Positions 43,696 to 53,520 are shown, counted from the first letter of the stretch. The stretch: 64,000 bases of DNA from Sphingopyxis sp. BE259 (GCF_031457495.1 NZ_JAVDWM010000001.1:1352001-1416000); one strand, 5' to 3'. Translations and numbers: made by a program. Notes: a model not told the origin generated them from the sequence alone.

Positions 43696-44756
43696 GCGGC
43701 GTCTCCTGTAAAACCTGCGGGGGTGGGCCAGCCGGGTGCGGTGACGGCCATCACCTTGAACAGGTCGCCCATGGCGTCGGCCGCGACAAGCCGGTCGCGC
43801 TGGCCCTGCAATTCGGCGGCGCGGGTCGGCGCGGCGGTGGCCAGCGATTGCAGCCGCGCATCGATGCCCAGCCGTTGCAGCCAGTCGCCTTGGGTTGCAA
43901 CGGCGCTGACCGTCGCCCCGGCAGACTGCGCGGCCTCAGCAAGCGCCTTGAAATCGACATGAGCGGTCAGATCGATCTCGCCCGGATCGGTGAACGGGTC
44001 GGCAAAGCGATGCGCCTTGACCGCTTGCAGCGTGTCGCCGACCGCCGGGCCCACATAACCATAGTCGATCGCCAGCATGGCCCCGCCGCGCCGCGCGAGG
44101 CGAAAGGCGCAGCTTTGCATGATCGCCGCCGCCGCAGGCGCGGTTTCGACGATGCTGCCGATCGGCGCAGCGCGCAGCGCCGCGGGGACGATGTCGTCGG
44201 CGGCAACGTCGCCCGCTACCGCGGTGAGTCGACCGCCCTGCCGCTCAACCATCCGCTCGCGCCAGCCATCCCTGGTGCGGACATATTGATGGATGGGCAA
44301 GGCGTCGAAAAATTCATTGGCGACGATGATCGCCGCACCGTCGTCCAGCACGTCGTCGATGACGTCATGATGCAGCGCGCCGGGAACGCGCGCCAATTGT
44401 GCGTTGCGGAGGGTCGGGCTGGTTTCGACAAAATGGACAGCGAGCGGCGCGCAACCGAACCGTGCCATCGCACGCAGCGCATCCGCCGCCAGCGTACCCC
44501 GTCCGGGGCCAAGTTCGACATAGTGAAAGGCGGGCTTGCCCGCGCGCGACCACAGGTCGGCGATCCATACGCCGATCATCTCGCCGAACATCTGGCTGAT
44601 TTCGGGTGCGGTGGTGAAATCACCCGCGGCGCCCAGCGGATCGCGCGTCGCATAATAATGGCCGTTCGCCGCCGCCATATAATCGGCGACCGTTGTCGCC
44701 CGCGCGGCAGCGATGTCGCCGATCAGGGCAGCAGGCGTCGGCGGTCCGTCACGCAA
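43692..44756 (-). CDS. SAM-dependent methyltransferase of the MidA/NDUFAF7 family
   Basis: A 354-residue class I methyltransferase of the DUF185 family. The SAM-binding region is HYVELGPGRGTLAADALRAM, preceded by the family motif GDFTTAPEISQMFGEMIGVW and followed by IIVANEFFDALPIHQYVRT. The eukaryotic member NDUFAF7 methylates an arginine of NDUFS2 during complex I assembly; the bacterial target is not settled. The start codon appears to be TTG (44756-44754), overlapping the lgt stop by 8 nt; no better ATG lies upstream of the conserved core. Second gene of the lgt operon. Confidence 0.9.
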   Translation of the reverse strand: MRDGPPTPAALIGDIAAARATTVADYMAAANGHYYATRDPLGAAGDFTTAPEISQMFGEMIGVWIADLWSRAGKPAFHYVELGPGRGTLAADALRAMARFGCAPLAVHFVETSPTLRNAQLARVPGALHHDVIDDVLDDGAAIIVANEFFDALPIHQYVRTRDGWRERMVERQGGRLTAVAGDVAADDIVPAALRAAPIGSIVETAPAAAAIMQSCAFRLARRGGAMLAIDYGYVGPAVGDTLQAVKAHRFADPFTDPGEIDLTAHVDFKALAEAAQSAGATVSAVATQGDWLQRLGIDARLQSLATAAPTRAAELQGQRDRLVAADAMGDLFKVMAVTAPGWPTPAGFTGDAA

Positions 44757-45627
44757 CGCTGTCGGGTCCGGCGACCGGCTCGATCCGCTGGCGGCGCGCC
44801 TTGGCGGTGGCGACCAGCCAGACGCCCCCCACGATCATTGGCGCCGAAAGCCACTGGCCCATCGACAGCCCGGTCGCATCGACGATCCATTGGCGCTGGA
44901 CGTCGGGCTGGCGCACAAATTCGATCAGGAATCGGCTGACCCCATAGTCGATTGCCGCCACGCCAAACAGCAGGCCAGGCTTGTACCGCGCATCGGTGCG
45001 CCAGAACAGCCAGCCCAGGATGATCATCATCACCAGGCCTTCCATCCCGGCTTCGTAAAGCTGGCTGGGGTGGCGCGGATCGGGGCCACCGTTAGGAAAG
45101 ATGACCGCCCACGGAACCGTCGTTACCCGGCCCCACAATTCGCTGTTCACGAAATTGGCAATGCGACCAAAAAACAGGCCGAACGGAATGACGCAGGCGA
45201 CATAGTCGCAAAAGCGCAGGAAACTGAGCTTTTCTTTGCGCGTGACATACCAGATAGCGATCAGCACGCCCAGCGCCCCGCCGTGCAACGACATGCCGCC
45301 ATCCCAGAGCCGGAATACCGAGAGCGGCTCCCTGACGTAGGATTCCAAATTGTAGAACAGCACATAGCCGAGCCGCCCGCCGATGATGATCCCCAGCATG
45401 GCGTAAAAGATCATATCGTCGGCGTGGCGCCGCGCCATCGGGGCGCCGGGCTGCGCGATCAGCTTGAGCAGATACCAATAGCCGACAAAGATCCCGGCGA
45501 GATAAGCCAGCGCGTACCAGCGGATCGGCAGACCAAAGACGCTGAACGCGACCTCGCTATTGTCTCCCATCAGATCATGGAAGTTCACATATTGCGTTGC
45601 GTCGGCTAGGGTTGCAAAAAGAAACAT
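44749..45627 (-). CDS. lgt: Prolipoprotein diacylglyceryl transferase
   Basis: A 292-residue inner-membrane enzyme that transfers diacylglycerol from phosphatidylglycerol to the lipobox cysteine of prolipoproteins, the first step of lipoprotein maturation. The Lgt signature GRIANFVNSELWGRVTTVPW, the HGGALGVLIAIW loop and the GGRLGYVLFYNLESY stretch are all present, with about seven helices. I chose ATG 45627 (MFLFATLADATQYVNFHDLM); an ATG at 45711 would overlap the divergent ligase gene. Lipoproteins encoded in this window (the transporter auxiliary protein and the Tat-lipoprotein oxidoreductase) would be its clients. First gene of a five-gene minus-strand run. Confidence 0.95.
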   Translation of the reverse strand: MFLFATLADATQYVNFHDLMGDNSEVAFSVFGLPIRWYALAYLAGIFVGYWYLLKLIAQPGAPMARRHADDMIFYAMLGIIIGGRLGYVLFYNLESYVREPLSVFRLWDGGMSLHGGALGVLIAIWYVTRKEKLSFLRFCDYVACVIPFGLFFGRIANFVNSELWGRVTTVPWAVIFPNGGPDPRHPSQLYEAGMEGLVMMIILGWLFWRTDARYKPGLLFGVAAIDYGVSRFLIEFVRQPDVQRQWIVDATGLSMGQWLSAPMIVGGVWLVATAKARRQRIEPVAGPDSVA

Positions 45628-45704
45628 AAAGTCGCGCGGTCCTTCCCCAGGAGAGGCCTCCCCATAAGGGGTTAGGCCAGCGAGACCAAGAGGAGAGATA
45701 CAAT

Positions 45705-47411
45705 ATGCCATCCGCGCTCGATTTGCGCCTGGACGCCGCCTATAATCTGATCACCGGTCCGGGCGGACCGATCCAGGTCGGGACGGTTGAACGCTTTGGC
45801 CAGCAGCTGCCCTTCATCACCAATGCGCCGACGAATCTGGCGGATTATGTTGCATTTTTTGCCGCGCAGCATGGCGATGCGACCTTTCTGGTCGAGGGCG
45901 ATGAACGCTTGTCGTTCAAGCAGGTTTATGTCGCGGCGCGGCAGGTCGCGGCGGGGCTGATCGAGGGCCATGGGGTGCAGCGCGGCGACCGCGTCGGTTT
46001 GGCGATGCGCAACGCCAATGCGTGGTGCGTCGCCTATATCGGTATCCTGCTGGCGGGCGGCTGCGCAACCCTGCTCAACGGCTGGTGGCAGGGCGGCGAA
46101 CTGGCGGCGGGAATCACCGACAGCGAAGCGAAGCTGGTGATTGCCGATGAACAGCGCGCCGCGCGGCTCGAAGAGGTCGAGCATGGCGCGAAGGTCATCA
46201 CGCTCGACATCCGGCAACCGATCGATCAGGCGATGGCGCCGATCACTGGTGCGGGCGGCAGCGCCGCGACGACGCTGCCGGTGCTGACCGGCCAGGATCT
46301 GGCGACGATCCTGTTCACCTCGGGCTCGACCGGCCAGTCGAAGGGCGCCTTTTCGCGCCACGAGGCGATCTGCCAGGCGATCTTCAACTATGTCACCCAG
46401 ACCGCAAGTATCGTCCATCTGCTGACTCAGGACGGGTTGATGTCGGACATTCAGCCCGCGACCCTGATCTGCACCCCGCTGTTCCACGTCACCGCCGAAG
46501 TGCCGGTATTCCTGCAAAGTTTTGCGCTCGGCCGCAAACTGGTGCTGATGCCGAAATGGAACGCCGATGAGGCGATGCGGCTGATCCAGGACGAGCAGTG
46601 CAATTATTTCGTCGGCGTGCCGCTGATGAGCTATGAGATATTGGTCAGCCCGAACCGCAAGAATTACGACCTGTCGACGTGTAAAAGCTACGCCGGCGGC
46701 GGCGCGCCGCGTCCGCCCGAACATGTTCGGCGTCTTGCCGCCGAAATGGGCGATGCTAAGCCGCTACTGGGTTACGGCCTGACCGAAACCAACGCCGTGG
46801 GCTGCGGGATCATCAACGAAAATTATGTCGCCAAGCCGCTATCGACCGGCCCGGCGTCGAAGCCGCTGGTCGACTTGGCGATCCTCGACGACAATGGCAA
46901 CGCGCTGCCGCAGGGCAGCGTCGGCGAAGTGTGCATTCGCTCGGTCGCCAATTTTTCGGGCTATTGGAACAACGAGGCCGCGACCAAGGCGGCGTTTTTC
47001 GACAATGGCTATTTCCGTTCGGGCGACCTCGGCTATGTCGACGAGGACGGTTATCTGTTCATCGTCGATCGCAAGAAGGACATCATCATCCGCGGCGGCG
47101 AAAATATTAGCTGCCAGGAGGTCGAGGCGGCGATCTATGAACATTCCGAGGTCAACGAATGTGCGGTGTTCGGCCTGCCCGACGAGCGGCTGGGCGAGGT
47201 CGTCGGCGCGGTCGTGTGGGTCAAGCCGGGCAGCAGCGTGACAGCGGAGGATATGTGCTCGTTCCTCAGCGCGCGGCTCGCGCCGTACAAGGTGCCGTGC
47301 AAGATCTGGATGGCGGGCGACGCCTTGCCGAAGCTGGGCAGCGAAAAGATCGACAAGGTCAGTTTGCGCAATCAGTATCGCGCCGAATATGCGGCGGAGG
47401 TTGTCGCGTAA
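45705..47411 (+). CDS. Class I adenylate-forming acyl-CoA ligase
   Basis: A 568-residue AMP-binding enzyme that activates a carboxylic acid to an acyl-adenylate and then to acyl-CoA. Motif A3 is ILFTSGSTGQSKGAF, A5 is GYGLTETNAVGCG, A7 is YFRSGDLGYVDEDGYLFIVD and A8 RKKDIIIRGGENISCQEVEA; the catalytic lysine is in GSEKIDKVSLR. Length and motifs suit a medium- or long-chain fatty-acyl or related ligase, but the chain specificity cannot be read. It starts 78 nt from the divergent lgt gene and ends 30 nt before the cytochrome b gene, which may or may not be co-transcribed. Confidence 0.9.
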   Translation: MPSALDLRLDAAYNLITGPGGPIQVGTVERFGQQLPFITNAPTNLADYVAFFAAQHGDATFLVEGDERLSFKQVYVAARQVAAGLIEGHGVQRGDRVGLAMRNANAWCVAYIGILLAGGCATLLNGWWQGGELAAGITDSEAKLVIADEQRAARLEEVEHGAKVITLDIRQPIDQAMAPITGAGGSAATTLPVLTGQDLATILFTSGSTGQSKGAFSRHEAICQAIFNYVTQTASIVHLLTQDGLMSDIQPATLICTPLFHVTAEVPVFLQSFALGRKLVLMPKWNADEAMRLIQDEQCNYFVGVPLMSYEILVSPNRKNYDLSTCKSYAGGGAPRPPEHVRRLAAEMGDAKPLLGYGLTETNAVGCGIINENYVAKPLSTGPASKPLVDLAILDDNGNALPQGSVGEVCIRSVANFSGYWNNEAATKAAFFDNGYFRSGDLGYVDEDGYLFIVDRKKDIIIRGGENISCQEVEAAIYEHSEVNECAVFGLPDERLGEVVGAVVWVKPGSSVTAEDMCSFLSARLAPYKVPCKIWMAGDALPKLGSEKIDKVSLRNQYRAEYAAEVVA

Positions 47412-47441
47412 CTTTTCGTGGTGAGGGAGCGAACCGGGATC

Positions 47442-48293
47442 ATGGCCGAGGCTGAAACTCCCGTTGCTCCGTCGGCGCCGACGTCGCTGGCACCGGTGCG
47501 CGTGTATCGCCACCGGCTGCCGACGCGGATCTGGCACTGGGTCAATGCCGTCACGCTGCTGATCCTGCTGATGAGCGGGCTGACGATCTTCAACGCGCAT
47601 CCGCGGCTCTATTGGGGCGAATATGGCGCCAATTTCGATCGCGCCTGGCTGGTGATCGGCTCGACTGCCGACAGTGGCTATTTGCGCGTCGGCGACTGGC
47701 GGGTCGAGACGACCGGGGTGCTGGGCCGCTGGACCGATGCCGCGGGCGAGGAAAGCACTTGGGCCTTTCCCGGCTGGGCGACGATCCCGACCAGCTACAG
47801 CTTGGCCGACGGGCGGCGCTGGCATCTGTTTTTTGCATGGGTGATGGCGATCGGGCTGACGCTTTATATGTTATGGACTGCGCTTGCCGGGCATCTGCGC
47901 CGCGATCTGCACGTCCGCCGCGGCGAATGGTCGCCGCGCCATATCTGGCACGATGTGAAGGATCACGCGCGGCTGCGCTTTCCAACGGGCGAGGCGGCGG
48001 CGCGGTACGGCATCCTGCAAAAATTGAGCTACATCGGGGTGATCTTCATCCTGCTGCCGCTGATGATCGCGACCGGGCTGGCGATGTCGCCGGGGATGAA
48101 TGCGTCATGGCCCTGGCTGCTCGACCTGTTCGGCGGGCGGCAGTCGGCGCGGTCGATCCATTTCATCGCGGCTTGGGCGCTGGTGGCGTTCTTTTTCGTC
48201 CATATCGCGATGGTGCTGCTGGCCGGGCCAGTGAACGAACTCCGCTCGATGGTGACCGGCTGGTTCCGCCTGCCGCCGGAGCGCGGCGCATGA
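47442..48293 (+). CDS. Di-haem-type cytochrome b561/b6 domain protein
   Basis: A 283-residue membrane protein with four or five helices of the cytochrome b561/Ni-hydrogenase b-type group. Candidate haem ligands are the histidines in RIWHWVNAVTLLILL, WHLFFAWVMAIG and HFIAAWALVAFFFVHIAM. Hydrophilic parts include a loop rich in Arg (HLRRDLHVRRGEWSPRHIWH). It passes electrons between the quinone pool and a periplasmic redox partner, most likely the molybdopterin protein encoded directly downstream (ATGA overlap). The ATG at 47442 is chosen over an upstream GTG. Confidence 0.9.
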   Translation: MAEAETPVAPSAPTSLAPVRVYRHRLPTRIWHWVNAVTLLILLMSGLTIFNAHPRLYWGEYGANFDRAWLVIGSTADSGYLRVGDWRVETTGVLGRWTDAAGEESTWAFPGWATIPTSYSLADGRRWHLFFAWVMAIGLTLYMLWTALAGHLRRDLHVRRGEWSPRHIWHDVKDHARLRFPTGEAAARYGILQKLSYIGVIFILLPLMIATGLAMSPGMNASWPWLLDLFGGRQSARSIHFIAAWALVAFFFVHIAMVLLAGPVNELRSMVTGWFRLPPERGA

Positions 48294-49060
48294 GCGAGAT
48301 CATCATGCCGCGCCGCCAGTTGATGGTCCGCGCTGGTGGGCTGGCCGCGACGCTGCCCTTCCTGTCGGCGTGCGATGCGATCAACGAAGCGCCCGCAGTG
48401 CGCAAAATCCTGTCGATGGGCGAAGAGATGAACCACGCGAGCCAGCGGGCGCTGACCGACCGCAATGCGCTGGCGCGCGAGTTCAGCCGTGCCGACCTGT
48501 CGCCCTATTTCCGGCCGAACGGAACGCGTTTGCCCGCGGGTGCCGCCTATGCCGCGCATGCGGCGAGCGGCTTTGCCGACTGGCGGATCGCGGTAACCGG
48601 GTTGGTGGCGCGGCCCTTGTCGCTGTCGATGGCCGACATTCGCGCGATGCCGCAGCGCACCCAGATCACCCGCCACGACTGCGTCGAGGGGTGGAGCGCG
48701 ATCGGGCAATGGACCGGGGTGCAATTGTCACGCATCCTGGCGGCGGCGGGGGTGAAGGACAGCGCACGCTATATCGTCTTTCGCTGCGCCGACCGGCTGG
48801 GCGACGCGCTCTATTACGAAAGCTGCGACATGGTCGATGCGCGGCATCCGCAGACGATCATGGCCTGGGCGCTGAACGATGCCGTGCTGCCGATCGCCAA
48901 TGGCGCTCCGCTGCGGCTGCGGATCGAGCGGCAGCTGGGTTACAAACACGCCAAATATGTGAACGCGATCGAAGCCGTCGCCAGCCTCGACGCCATCGGC
49001 GCGGGTAAGGGCGGCTATTGGGAAGACCGCATCGATTACGAATGGTATGCAGGGATATAG
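48290..49060 (+). CDS. Tat-exported molybdopterin oxidoreductase (sulfite oxidase / MsrP type), probable lipoprotein
   Basis: A 256-residue molybdopterin-binding protein of the sulfite oxidase family. The Mo-ligand cysteine is in TRHDCVEGWSAIGQWTG (about residue 130), with RQLGYKHAKYVNAIEAV closing the fold. The N-terminus MPRRQLMVRAGGLAATLPFL then SACD combines a twin-arginine motif (RRQLM) with a lipobox (LSAC), so it is predicted to be Tat-exported folded and then lipidated. This differs from soluble MsrP (YedY). It overlaps the cytochrome b gene by 4 nt, the expected electron donor or acceptor. The substrate is unknown (sulfite, methionine sulfoxide or other S/N-oxides). Confidence 0.9.
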   Translation: MSEIIMPRRQLMVRAGGLAATLPFLSACDAINEAPAVRKILSMGEEMNHASQRALTDRNALAREFSRADLSPYFRPNGTRLPAGAAYAAHAASGFADWRIAVTGLVARPLSLSMADIRAMPQRTQITRHDCVEGWSAIGQWTGVQLSRILAAAGVKDSARYIVFRCADRLGDALYYESCDMVDARHPQTIMAWALNDAVLPIANGAPLRLRIERQLGYKHAKYVNAIEAVASLDAIGAGKGGYWEDRIDYEWYAGI

Positions 49061-49065
49061 CCGTT

Positions 49066-49095
49066 CGTCACTGCGAGCTTAGCAAAGCAATGACG
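49066..49095. repeat. Degenerate short hairpin of repeat family C
   Basis: CGTCACTGCGAGCTTAGCAA at 49066, ending GCAATGACG at 49095, is a single hairpin (arms CGTCACTGC and GCAATGACG, one mismatch) resembling the ends of the family C repeats at 60391 and 62126. It lies between convergent genes. Confidence 0.55.
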
Positions 49096-49102
49096 GCGGC
49101 TT

Positions 49103-49543
49103 TTACGTCGGATAGCGCTCGTTCATGACGTCCCAGCTCAGCACGACCAGCTTTTCGAGCACATCCAGATCAACGTCGGCGAGCTTGTTGACGTAAAGAC
49201 AGGATTTCCCGACCTTGTATTTGCCAAGCCGCGCGAACAGCGCGTCCGCCTCGGGCTGGCGGTCGCAGTAGTGGCCCATCAGGTACAGCGTCATCGCCGC
49301 CTTGCGCGGGCTGAACCCGGCGCGGCACATGGTCCCCGAATGGCCGCTGTCATATGTGTAGTCATAGCTGCCATAACCGATGATCGACGGTCCCCACATC
49401 TTCGGTTCCAGCCCCGTTACCCGGCGGTGGATCGCATCGATGACGGCCGCCTCTTCGCGCCGCCGCGCCTCGGGGACGGCGGCGATGAAGTCGGCCACGA
49501 TGATTTCGGTGGCTTTGGTCTTGATCTCGGCTTTGCCCATCAC
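49103..49543 (-). CDS. DUF1801 domain protein
   Basis: A 146-residue YdhG-like/DUF1801 protein. Diagnostic segments are MWGPSIIGYGSYDYTYDSGH, AAMTLYLMGHY and the C-terminal KSCLYVNKLADVDLDVLEKL. The family is widespread with no known function; the fold is a small alpha/beta domain. The start may be the first or second ATG (49543 or 49540). It stands alone between the molybdopterin oxidoreductase and S46 peptidase genes. Confidence 0.9.
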   Translation of the reverse strand: MMGKAEIKTKATEIIVADFIAAVPEARRREEAAVIDAIHRRVTGLEPKMWGPSIIGYGSYDYTYDSGHSGTMCRAGFSPRKAAMTLYLMGHYCDRQPEADALFARLGKYKVGKSCLYVNKLADVDLDVLEKLVVLSWDVMNERYPT

Positions 49544-49630
49544 ATGTCTCCCCTCGGCAGGCTAGCGGGTTGGCACCGATAATCCAACCGGCGCGCAGGC
49601 GGGCCCGCCGCCCGCGCGCCGTAGGATCAA

Positions 49631-51700
49631 TCACCGCTTGGCGCGCTTTCCCGCTAGTTCGGCGACCAATGCCGGGGCCGGCCAGATTGTCTCCAGCCCT
49701 TCCTGCACCGCGGCGGTCGACACGACGACGGTGCGGTTGAGCGTTCCGTCATAGCCGAAATTGCCGCCCAGCGAGTGGATGTTGCCGTCGAACGCCGCGC
49801 CGATCACGCTGCCGTCGCGGGCGATCACCGGCGATCCCGAATTGCCACCGATGATGTCGTTGGTGGTGACGAAATCATAGACGACCTTCTTGTCGATGCG
49901 CGCTTCGGCCTTCACGAATCCGTCGGCCAGCTTGTAGGGGAGCTGCCCGGTCGCCCGGTCATAGGTGCCGCCCATCACGGTAGTCGCCGGCACCGGCTTG
50001 CCGCGCTCGGTCCAGCCCTTCACCTGACCATAGGATAGTCGCAGCGTGAAGGTCGCATCGGGATAGAGCTTGTCGCCATAGGCAGCGAAGCGCGCCTTTG
50101 CCAGCCGTGCCTGCGCCGCGGTGACCGGGGCGTCATAATCGCGGTCGAACGCCGTCTTGATCGCGCGGGCGCGCGGATCGAGCGCGGCGAAGAAGCGGAT
50201 CATCGGATCGTCCGACGCCGCGATCGCCGCAGCGCCACCCTCCCACAATTGCTTGCGATAGGCCGGATCGGCCAGCTTCGTTCCTTCGACCAGCCGCTTG
50301 CCGAGTGCTTCGGGGCTTTCCTTGCCGAGCAGCATTTTGACGTCTTGATTGTCGGCGCCCAGATATTCGCGCGCCTTACTGGCCCAGAAGCCGACGCCCA
50401 ACTCCTCGAGCCACGGATAGGTCGGGACCGCATCGGTCAGCCGCTTTTCGGTCAGCGGCAGCGCCGAATCGGTAAAGCCGGGCAGGCGTTCGCTGTTGGG
50501 CTTGCTGCGTTCGGCGGCAGCGCGCACCAGCGTCTGGGCATAGCCGGCCAGCGTCGAATAGCTGGCAGGGCCGCTTTGCAGGAACACGCTGTCCAGATAG
50601 CTGTTGCGGCGCTCGGCCATCGCCTTGTCGATTTCCGACCAGGGATCGCCGATTTCGGCATTGCCCTTGACCCGTGCGCGCAGATCCGCCTCTTCGGCAG
50701 CCAACTTGGCGGTAAAGGCGGGATCGTTGAGCGCCCGCAGCTGTCCCGACAAGGCCTTGAAGCTGTTTTCATATCCGAACAGCTCGTCGCCGCCCTCGCG
50801 GGTTTTGGCAGCATCGCCCTCCATGCTGGCGATCAGGCGACCGCGAAATTCGGACAGCAGGATCAGCGTCAGCGGCAGGCGTTCGGCGCGCTGGAATTCG
50901 CGCTGCGTTTCGGTCAGCAGACGCTGGGTCGAACCCGGGTTGCCAGCGACAAAAGTGATCTCGCCGTCCTGCGGGGCGCGCGGATTCCATTTGAGGTGGG
51001 TCGGCGTCGCGACCGGCTTGCCGTCCTCATAGGCGCGCAGGAAGGCGGCATCCATCGCGTAGCGGGGGAAGTTGAAATTGTCGGGGTCGCCGCCGAAGAA
51101 CGCCGCCTGAAATTCGGGCGCCCAGGCGATGCGGACGTCGCTGTACTTGCGATATTGATACAGCTTGTATTGGCCGCCGCCGAACAGCGTGACAACCTGA
51201 CAGCGCGTTTTGGCGCGATCGGTGCAGCCCGCGGCTTCAATTGTCGCGATCCGTGCGTCGCGCGCCTTGACCAGCGCTTCGCCGGTCAGCGCCGCGATCG
51301 CGCCCTGAATGTCGCCCGTGACATCGGTGATCGAGGTGACCACCTCGGCCTGTTGGCCGGGGCATTTGCGCTCGCGCGCGCGGTCGGCGGCGTTGAAACC
51401 GCCCGCGACCAGATCGCTGTCGGCGGTCGACAGATTTTGCAGGCAACTGATGACGCAATGATGGTTGGTGAGGACCAGCCCCTCGCTCGACACGAACGAC
51501 GCCGAACAGCCGCCGGTCAGCCGCACCGCCGCGGCTTGCGTGCGGGCGAGCCATTGCGCGTCGGGCGCCCAGCCATAGGCCTTGCGGATTGCGTCGGTCG
51601 GGACGCCGTCAAAGGTCCACATGCCCTCTTCGGCGGCAGCGGGGGTGGCAGCGGTAAAGGCGGCAAGAGCGGCGAAGGTCAGGGCAAGGGTCAGGCGCAT
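49631..51700 (-). CDS. S46 family serine dipeptidyl-peptidase
   Basis: A 689-residue exported peptidase of family S46 (DPP7/DPP11 type), which releases dipeptides in the periplasm. It has a signal peptide ([20 protein letters not shown]), the catalytic histidine in [17 protein letters not shown] (about residue 75) and the catalytic serine in [18 protein letters not shown] (about residue 620). Length and the [20 protein letters not shown] opening of the mature protein are typical. Good ribosome-binding site (GAGGAT). It is divergent from argG with 166 nt between starts. Residues that set specificity for Asp/Glu versus hydrophobic P1 cannot be judged with certainty here. Confidence 0.94.
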   Translation of the reverse strand: MRLTLALTFAALAAFTAATPAAAEEGMWTFDGVPTDAIRKAYGWAPDAQWLARTQAAAVRLTGGCSASFVSSEGLVLTNHHCVISCLQNLSTADSDLVAGGFNAADRARERKCPGQQAEVVTSITDVTGDIQGAIAALTGEALVKARDARIATIEAAGCTDRAKTRCQVVTLFGGGQYKLYQYRKYSDVRIAWAPEFQAAFFGGDPDNFNFPRYAMDAAFLRAYEDGKPVATPTHLKWNPRAPQDGEITFVAGNPGSTQRLLTETQREFQRAERLPLTLILLSEFRGRLIASMEGDAAKTREGGDELFGYENSFKALSGQLRALNDPAFTAKLAAEEADLRARVKGNAEIGDPWSEIDKAMAERRNSYLDSVFLQSGPASYSTLAGYAQTLVRAAAERSKPNSERLPGFTDSALPLTEKRLTDAVPTYPWLEELGVGFWASKAREYLGADNQDVKMLLGKESPEALGKRLVEGTKLADPAYRKQLWEGGAAAIAASDDPMIRFFAALDPRARAIKTAFDRDYDAPVTAAQARLAKARFAAYGDKLYPDATFTLRLSYGQVKGWTERGKPVPATTVMGGTYDRATGQLPYKLADGFVKAEARIDKKVVYDFVTTNDIIGGNSGSPVIARDGSVIGAAFDGNIHSLGGNFGYDGTLNRTVVVSTAAVQEGLETIWPAPALVAELAGKRAKR

Positions 51701-51866
51701 GGGGATCCTCTTCGGCGTTATAAAGTATCATCCGATACTAGCGACGGCGGCGAGGGCGGCCAAGCGAATAAAGCGCGCTGGAGCCGCAACATATATGCGC
51801 TGGTTGCGCGCCGCGCGGCGGGCTGCTAGCCGCGCCCGCGTCTGTCCTCACGCCAAAGGTGCCATC

Positions 51867-53084
51867 ATGTCCGAGTCCTTCAAGCGCGTCGTTCTCGCCT
51901 ATTCGGGCGGCCTCGATACCAGCGTCATCCTGAAGTGGCTGCAGGTGACCTATGGCTGCGAAGTGGTGACCTTCACCGCCGATCTGGGGCAGGGCGAGGA
52001 ACTGGAACCGGCGCGCGCCAAGGCCGAGTTGATGGGGATCAAGCCCGAACATATCTATATCGACGACCTGCGCGAAGAATTTGTCCGCGATTTCGTCTTT
52101 CCGATGATGCGCGCCAATGCGCGTTACGAGGGCGATTATCTGCTCGGCACCTCGATCGCGAGGCCGCTGATTTCGAAGCGGCTGGTCGAGATCGCGAAAG
52201 AAACCGGTGCCGACGCGGTGGCGCATGGCGCGACGGGCAAGGGCAATGATCAGGTGCGCTTCGAACTGTCGGCTTATGCGCTGAATCCCGACATCAAGGT
52301 GATCGCACCGTGGCGCGAATGGGATCTGACCAGCCGCACCGCGCTGATCGCGTGGGCGGAGGAGCATCAGATTCCAGTGCCGAAGGACAAGCGTGGCGAA
52401 AGCCCGTTCTCGACCGACGCCAATCTGCTGCACACGTCGAGCGAGGGCAAGGTGCTCGAAAACCCGTGGGATGAAACCCCGGATTATGTCTATTCGCGCA
52501 CCGTTAACCCGGAAGATGCGCCCGACATCCCCGAGCATATCACGGTCGATTTCGAGCGCGGCGATGGCGTTGCGCTCAACGGTCAGGCGATGTCGCCCGC
52601 GACTTTGCTCGCCGCGCTCAACGACCTCGGCCGCAAGCATGGCATCGGCCGCCTCGACCTGGTCGAGAACCGCTTCGTCGGCATGAAGTCGCGCGGCATG
52701 TACGAAACGCCGGGCGGCGAAATCTATGCCCGCGCGCACCGCGGCATCGAAAGCATCACCCTCGATCGCGGCGCCGCGCATCTGAAGGACGAGCTGATGC
52801 CGAAATATGCCGAGCTCATCTACAACGGCTTCTGGTTCGCGCCTGAGCGCGAGATGTTGCAGGCGGCGATCGACCACAGCCAGGAAAAGGTCAGCGGCAC
52901 CGTCCGGCTCAAACTCTACAAGGGCAATGCCAGCGTCGTCGGCCGCAAGTCGCCGAACAGCCTGTACAGCGAACGCCATGTGACGTTCGAGGATGACGCC
53001 GGCGCCTATGATCAAAAGGATGCGGCGGGGTTCATCAAACTGAACGCGCTGCGCCTCAAACTGCTCGCCAAGCGCGACCGCTGA
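51867..53084 (+). CDS. argG: Argininosuccinate synthase
   Basis: A 405-residue cytosolic enzyme that joins citrulline and aspartate with ATP in arginine biosynthesis. The ATP-pyrophosphatase motif is [18 protein letters not shown], with further signatures [29 protein letters not shown] and [16 protein letters not shown]. The ATG at 51867 begins MSESFKRV; an upstream in-frame ATG would add an implausible basic extension. No other arg genes are in the window, in line with the scattered arg genes of many alphaproteobacteria. The 238 nt after it hold short GC palindromes but no clear terminator. Confidence 0.97.
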   Translation: MSESFKRVVLAYSGGLDTSVILKWLQVTYGCEVVTFTADLGQGEELEPARAKAELMGIKPEHIYIDDLREEFVRDFVFPMMRANARYEGDYLLGTSIARPLISKRLVEIAKETGADAVAHGATGKGNDQVRFELSAYALNPDIKVIAPWREWDLTSRTALIAWAEEHQIPVPKDKRGESPFSTDANLLHTSSEGKVLENPWDETPDYVYSRTVNPEDAPDIPEHITVDFERGDGVALNGQAMSPATLLAALNDLGRKHGIGRLDLVENRFVGMKSRGMYETPGGEIYARAHRGIESITLDRGAAHLKDELMPKYAELIYNGFWFAPEREMLQAAIDHSQEKVSGTVRLKLYKGNASVVGRKSPNSLYSERHVTFEDDAGAYDQKDAAGFIKLNALRLKLLAKRDR

Positions 53085-53242
53085 GCCGCCGGCCGACCGC
53101 GGCCGCACCATCGTCATCGCCGATGCGATCGTTGCGGCCTGAACCGGCCGGGATCGCTTCGTCGCATATTCGGCGCGGATCGCGCCGGGACGGGAACCCG
53201 GCGCGTTGTGCCGGGTGGTGGCGTCATGACTTTGCCACATCG

Positions 53243-53257
53243 CGATGATAGTCATCG
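53243..53257. promoter_or_regulatory. Short palindrome upstream of the small gene at 53323
   Basis: CGATGATAGTCATCG has two 6-bp arms around TAG and is followed by an AT-rich stretch (GTTAAGTTAGTGAG, then TAAGAAAA) that is unusual in this GC-rich genome. A promoter or operator for the small downstream gene is plausible, but no regulator can be named. Confidence 0.4.
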
Positions 53258-53322
53258 TGCGTTAAGTTAGTGAGAATATGTAAGAAAATAGCCAGGGGTG
53301 GGCCTATAGCGAGTGACAAGCG

Positions 53323-53520
53323 ATGCAGAATCAACCCGCCCTGAACGACCCCGATTATGAATGGCACCCCCGCCGGGTGGCCTTCCCGCGCGTCGGTTTG
53401 CTGATCGATCGTAACGGCGTTCGCACCGGCGTGATCTGGCCCGGCCGCTACCTCGTTCGCAAGTCGCGCACGTTCAGTAAATGGATCTATCGGCAACCTT
53501 CGGCGGTTCGGCAGCTGTAA
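53323..53520 (+). CDS. Small protein of unknown function
   Basis: A 65-residue basic protein, MQNQPALNDPDYEWHPRRVA followed by FPRVGLLIDRNGVRTGVIWP and a basic, aromatic C-terminus (SKWIYRQPSAVRQL). It has no signal peptide or membrane helix. In favour of a real gene are its defined start after an AT-rich leader with a palindrome, and composition in line with its neighbours. There is no recognisable family. It stands alone between argG and the threonine aldolase gene. Confidence 0.55.
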   Translation: MQNQPALNDPDYEWHPRRVAFPRVGLLIDRNGVRTGVIWPGRYLVRKSRTFSKWIYRQPSAVRQL

